Shown: piece by piece, positions 6,260 to 9,329 of the stretch
How the letters are laid out: every line of letters begins with the position of its first letter
Numbering within the stretch: position 1 is the first letter of the stretch
Source: an uncultured Bacilli bacterium
GTDB taxonomy: Bacteria; Bacillota_I; Bacilli_A; RF39; UBA660
Direction of reading: 5' to 3'
Assembly (NCBI GenBank): GCA_947632355.1
Contig: CANROY010000043.1
Location: forward strand, 1-9,329
DNA: 9,329 nucleotides
Position numbers and translations under genes: made by a program
The notes under the pieces: generated by a model
What the model was told of the DNA's origin: nothing
The model's database searches: none
What the model saw: only the letters and a program-made list of their open reading frames with translations

Positions 6260-9158
6260 ACTTTTTAATCATATTGTTGACATTAATTTGATATTTGTCG
6301 AAGCGTTTTGTTACACGTCCACTAATTTCTACAATGTCTTTTGCTTTGATATCTTCTAATAATCCCATTTGGCGAGCAAAAACAACAAACAAGCAAGAAC
6401 CGGTTTCATCACTTGCTTCTAGAAAAGCCATCTCTTCATTCGTCTTTGTTTTTGTTTTCCTTATACTCTCTATTAATACCACTGTTTTGATATATTTGTC
6501 AAAGTATTTTGGAATGGTATTTAATTTTCTTATCTCTTTTCCTTGATAAATACTCGCCGGATGGTTCGTGATATAAAAACCAAAACTTTCTAGTTCTAAC
6601 TGATGAACATTTTCCTCTTCTTCGTACTCTTTTAATACCGGTTTTAATAAAAGAGGAGAATCAATACTACTTGCTAGTTCTGCATAGTTTAAGATGGCAC
6701 TTAAATTTTCTTTTAATGTCGTTTTATTACCAAAGCGATCAAATACTCCGGCATTGATTAAAATTTCTAAAATACGTTCATTTACATTTTTATTATAAGT
6801 TCTCGTTACAAAATCAACGAAATCAAGAAATGGACCACTTTCGTTTCTTTCTTCTAGAATACTCGTAATCGTAAGAGAATTTAATCCTTTAATAACGGAA
6901 AGTGGTAACAAAATTTTATTTTGTTCTATTTTGTATTCTTTTTCACTTTCGTTGATTGATGGAGGAACAATGGTTAAATCTTGACTTTTTGCTTCCACTA
7001 AATATTCTTTGGTTTTAATTTCACTTCCTATACTCATATTTAATAGGTTCGTTAAAAAATAGTTTTTATAATAAACTTTTAAGTAAGCCATTTGATATCC
7101 AATTAAAGCATAGGATACCGAATGGGATTTATTAAAGCCATAGCCAGCAAATTTTAAAATTAAGTCATATAAATTGGATACTGTTTTTTCATCATAGCCA
7201 TTCTGCACTGCTTGATGGATAAACTTTTCTCGTTCACTTAAGATGACTTCTTTTTTCTTTTTACTCATAGCACGTCTTATAATATCAGCTTCGGCGTAAG
7301 AGTACTTAGCAACACTTACTAATATTTGCATAACTTGTTCTTGGTAGACAATAATTCCCATTGTTTCTTCTAGAATTGGTTTTAAAACCGGCAGTAAATA
7401 TTCTATTTTTTCTTTTCCTTCTTTTCTTCTTACAAAGGTATTTAAGTTATCCATAGGTCCTGGTCGATAAAGAGCAATGGTTGCTACTAAATCACTAAAA
7501 GAAGTGGGTTTTAATTTTTGCAAAAAATTACGGATTCCATCACTTTCAAATTGAAATATTCCGGTGGTATCTCCCTTAGAAAAGAGTTCTAATACTTTTT
7601 TATCTTCTAAATTAATTTTATTTAAATCTAATTCTTGTTGGGTATCTTTCTTAATCAAATCTAAAATATTGGAAATAATCGTTAAATTCTTAATCGCTAG
7701 TAAATCCATTTTAAGAAGACCTAATTCTTCTAAGAATTCCATTGTAATACCCGTTAAAGTTCCTTCACTTTGCTTAATAATGGGAATAATGTCATCTAAG
7801 TTGGTATTAGAAATTACTACCCCTGCGGCATGCGTCGAAATGTTCTTCTTAAATCCTTCCAATTTCATAGCAATCTTATAGATTTTTTGTAAACACTGAT
7901 TCTTTTCTAAAAGGGCTTTTATTTTGGCATTTGCTAAATTCTCTTGCAAACTTAAATTCGAACTCACTTCTTTTATCAGTTGTTCAAAAGAAGGATGGTT
8001 GTATTCTAAAATTCTTGCCACTTCTCTTAGAGCAAGTTTACTTTTTAAAGTAGCAAATGTCATAATGGATGCCACTTTCTCTACTCCATAACGATTTTTG
8101 ATATATTCAATGACTTCTCCTCTTCTCGTATTATCAAAGTCAATATCAATATCAGGCATGGTTATGCGTTCCGGATTTAGGAAACGCTCAAAAAGCAAAT
8201 TGTATTTTAAAGGGTCGATATCGGTAATACCTAATGTATAGCAAACCAAAGAACCTGCGGCACTTCCTCTACCAGGGCCAACAAAAATATGATTTTTTTT
8301 CGCAAACAAAACATAATCATACACAATTAAAATATAATTATCAAAACCCATTTTATGGATAACATCTAATTCGTATTGCAAACGATTTACGTATTCACTC
8401 GTTACGTTATTTAATAAACGTTTTTTTAAGCCTTTTTGCGTTAGATTTTTTAAATACGTAAAGGAATCTTGATTTTCTAATGGGTATTCAGGAATATGAT
8501 TTTCGTTTTTAGGAATCGTTAATTCGATTTGACTAGCGAAATCGAAAGTTGTCTTACTATCTTCTTCACTAGGAAGTCTAAAATAATTTTTTTCATAGTT
8601 GCCTTTTTGATACTCTGTAATTTTCGTATCTTGTTCAATCATCTTTAAATAATCTAAGTAGAAGGTATCTTCTTGTTTTAATGAACGAATGTCTTGGACA
8701 TAAACAATATTGTTGGTTTTTAATAAAGCGTGTGTTTTTTCATATTCATTTTCATAGCCCATATAAACTTTTTCAAAAATCGGTTCTACTTCTTGAAATA
8801 GAGAAATCGAAGTATTGGGAACAATCGCTATTACATTCGTTTTATAAAGTTCTAAATCAATAAAGTTTAGTTCTCTTTCGGTTTTAATTGTATGTATTTT
8901 CAGTAAGTTTTGGTAGCCTTTATAATTTTTGGCATATACATAAAGAGGAAGATTATTAATCAGAATATGTAAACCAATAATCGGTTTTATATCGTTTTTT
9001 AAACATTTATTATAAAATTCCATAACCCCATATAAGTTTTCATCGACTATAGCACAAGAGGAAATATTATTTTCATGTAAGAAGGAAAATAAATCATCCA
9101 TCTTAATTGTACTTTTTAATAAACTATAATCTGTTGTTATTTTAAGTGGTACGTACAT
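6258..9158 (-). CDS. dnaE: DNA polymerase III alpha subunit, DnaE3-type
   Basis: Second C-family replicative polymerase, which in B. subtilis extends RNA primers before PolC takes over. At 966 residues it is short (B. subtilis about 1115). Domains: N-terminal PHP-like (1-215), palm and fingers (about 255-735), helix-hairpin-helix region (about 750-830), OB fold (about 885-965). The polymerase site is complete: GPGRGSAAGS (294-303), MPDIDIDF with D336 and D338, LKMDLL with D485, ALYRPGPMDN (562-571) and GYGFNKSHS (672-680). The PHP site is not. The usual HxHSxYS reads KITTDYS, TDH reads VDE (38-40), and the later GDVH-type motif reads QDIRS (155-159), so it is presumably non-catalytic. No QxxLF clamp motif is seen before the OB fold, and the protein ends right after it. 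A very strong Shine-Dalgarno (GGAGG) lies 6 nt before the ATG. First gene of a probable dnaE-polC operon. Confidence 0.96.
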   Translation of the reverse strand: MYVPLKITTDYSLLKSTIKMDDLFSFLHENNISSCAIVDENLYGVMEFYNKCLKNDIKPIIGLHILINNLPLYVYAKNYKGYQNLLKIHTIKTERELNFIDLELYKTNVIAIVPNTSISLFQEVEPIFEKVYMGYENEYEKTHALLKTNNIVYVQDIRSLKQEDTFYLDYLKMIEQDTKITEYQKGNYEKNYFRLPSEEDSKTTFDFASQIELTIPKNENHIPEYPLENQDSFTYLKNLTQKGLKKRLLNNVTSEYVNRLQYELDVIHKMGFDNYILIVYDYVLFAKKNHIFVGPGRGSAAGSLVCYTLGITDIDPLKYNLLFERFLNPERITMPDIDIDFDNTRRGEVIEYIKNRYGVEKVASIMTFATLKSKLALREVARILEYNHPSFEQLIKEVSSNLSLQENLANAKIKALLEKNQCLQKIYKIAMKLEGFKKNISTHAAGVVISNTNLDDIIPIIKQSEGTLTGITMEFLEELGLLKMDLLAIKNLTIISNILDLIKKDTQQELDLNKINLEDKKVLELFSKGDTTGIFQFESDGIRNFLQKLKPTSFSDLVATIALYRPGPMDNLNTFVRRKEGKEKIEYLLPVLKPILEETMGIIVYQEQVMQILVSVAKYSYAEADIIRRAMSKKKKEVILSEREKFIHQAVQNGYDEKTVSNLYDLILKFAGYGFNKSHSVSYALIGYQMAYLKVYYKNYFLTNLLNMSIGSEIKTKEYLVEAKSQDLTIVPPSINESEKEYKIEQNKILLPLSVIKGLNSLTITSILEERNESGPFLDFVDFVTRTYNKNVNERILEILINAGVFDRFGNKTTLKENLSAILNYAELASSIDSPLLLKPVLKEYEEEENVHQLELESFGFYITNHPASIYQGKEIRKLNTIPKYFDKYIKTVVLIESIRKTKTKTNEEMAFLEASDETGSCLFVVFARQMGLLEDIKAKDIVEISGRVTKRFDKYQINVNNMIKK

Positions 9159-9164
9159 AATCTC

Positions 9165-9169
9165 CCTCC
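9165..9169 (-). promoter_or_regulatory. Very strong dnaE ribosome binding site
   Basis: The minus strand reads GGGGGAGGGAG just before the ATG. Its GGAGG core (9169-9165) is 6 nt from the start codon. It is the most G-rich and strongest Shine-Dalgarno in the window, and it fixes the dnaE start at 9158. Confidence 0.8.
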
Positions 9170-9194
9170 CCCATTGTCTTTTTCTATCATTCTC

Positions 9195-9203
9195 ATTATA
9201 CCA
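9195..9203 (-). promoter_or_regulatory. Extended -10 promoter of the dnaE-polC operon
   Basis: On the minus strand TGGTATAAT (9203-9195) is a perfect TATAAT preceded by TGN, an extended -10 element. There is no good -35 at the right distance (TACCAA at 17 bp), which extended -10 promoters tolerate. Transcription would begin near 9188, giving a leader of about 30 nt that contains the strong ribosome binding site. Confidence 0.7.
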
Positions 9204-9223
9204 AAGAATTTATTTTCTTGGTA
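9199..9223. repeat. 25-bp imperfect dyad overlapping the dnaE promoter
   Basis: TACCAA (9199-9204) and TTGGTA (9218-9223) are perfect 6-bp inverted arms around an A/T-rich centre. The inner GAA and TTC also match if one base is skipped. The element covers the promoter from the TGN/-10 to the -35 position, where a repressor could act. I do not recognise it as a known operator. Confidence 0.4.
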
Positions 9224-9256
9224 GAGAGAAACACTAAAAAAATGAATAAATGTGTA

Positions 9257-9293
9257 GGTTTGTCAAACAAAAGTGACAGAGTCACGACAAACC
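9257..9293. repeat. Compound inverted repeat (two stacked stems) upstream of the dnaE promoter
   Basis: GGTTTGTC (9257-9264) is the exact reverse complement of GACAAACC (9286-9293). Directly inside the right arm lies a second perfect pair, GTGAC (9273-9277) and GTCAC (9281-9285), around AGA. As RNA the two stems (8 and 5 bp) would stack, with an 8-nt bulge AAACAAAA on one side. No run of T follows on either strand, so it is not a standard terminator. It lies upstream of the predicted dnaE transcription start. The role is unknown: a protein-binding site or the end of a transcript from outside the window. Confidence 0.6.
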
Positions 9294-9300
9294 AACGATA

Positions 9301-9326
9301 GATTATTTTAATTTGTTAAAATAATC
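9301..9326. repeat. Perfect 11-bp A/T-rich hairpin at the right edge
   Basis: GATTATTTTAA (9301-9311) and TTAAAATAATC (9316-9326) are perfect inverted arms with a 4-nt TTTG loop. The compactness is unlikely by chance even in A/T-rich DNA. On the minus strand the following bases (TATCGTT) are not a U-tract. On the plus strand the window ends three bases later. It could be a terminator for a gene beyond the edge or a binding site. Confidence 0.55.
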
Positions 9327-9329
9327 ACG

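Noticed and set aside
2457..8863. Other open frames inside polC and dnaE on both strands (for example 4506-4739 and 5657-5986)
   Set aside because: They overlap two full-length, motif-complete polymerase genes and show no family features or start signals.
9262..9269. TTGACA on the minus strand as a -35 for a second dnaE promoter
   Set aside because: No -10-like hexamer is found 16-18 bp downstream; the hexamer is part of the inverted repeat.
1..9329. Use of TGA as tryptophan (Mollicutes code)
   Set aside because: All tryptophans I read are TGG and the frames run full length with no in-frame TGA, so nothing requires an altered code.
1..9329. tRNA, rRNA, CRISPR arrays, insertion sequences
   Set aside because: No cloverleaf, spaced direct-repeat array, transposase frame or terminal repeats were recognised; nearly all of the window is coding.

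Overview
The window comes from a low-GC Gram-positive (Bacillota) genome. The evidence is that it carries both replicative C-family polymerases found in that phylum, PolC with a built-in proofreading exonuclease and a DnaE3-type enzyme. It also has strongly A/T-biased codons, purine-rich Shine-Dalgarno sites and TAA stops. The genes read through with TGG as tryptophan and contain no in-frame TGA, so the standard bacterial code fits, not the Mycoplasma code. The surface protein at the left edge resembles proteins I associate with uncultured gut Bacilli/Mollicutes-like lineages. That placement is an impression, not a result.

Layout: (1) 1-1415, minus strand, is a secreted or membrane-anchored protein whose 3' end runs off the window. 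It has a TasA/camelysin-like start and a C-terminal part that looks like an FGE/C-type-lectin fold. (2) 1416-1505 is a compact divergent control region with a 22-bp imperfect dyad that overlaps candidate promoters for both flanking genes. (3) 1506-1745, plus strand, is a small XRE-family regulator. (4) 1721-1760 is a bidirectional terminator shared by the convergent ends of the regulator gene and polC. (5) 1759-6243, minus strand, is polC. (6) 6258-9158, minus strand, is dnaE, 14 nt upstream of polC. (7) 9159-9329 is the dnaE leader and promoter, followed by two clear inverted repeats of unknown function at the right edge.

How the parts work together: dnaE and polC very probably form one transcript from an extended -10 promoter at about 9195-9203, with the polC Shine-Dalgarno overlapping the dnaE stop codon. 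By analogy with Bacillus subtilis, DnaE would extend RNA primers and hand over to PolC, the bulk, clamp-bound, proofreading replicase. The sequences fit this split. PolC has an intact PHP site, a DEDDh exonuclease and a terminal QLSLF clamp-binding peptide. DnaE has a gutted PHP site, no recognisable clamp motif and a short C-terminus. The XRE gene and the surface-protein gene form a separate divergent unit in which the regulator probably controls itself and the surface protein. No mobile element, CRISPR array, tRNA or rRNA was seen.
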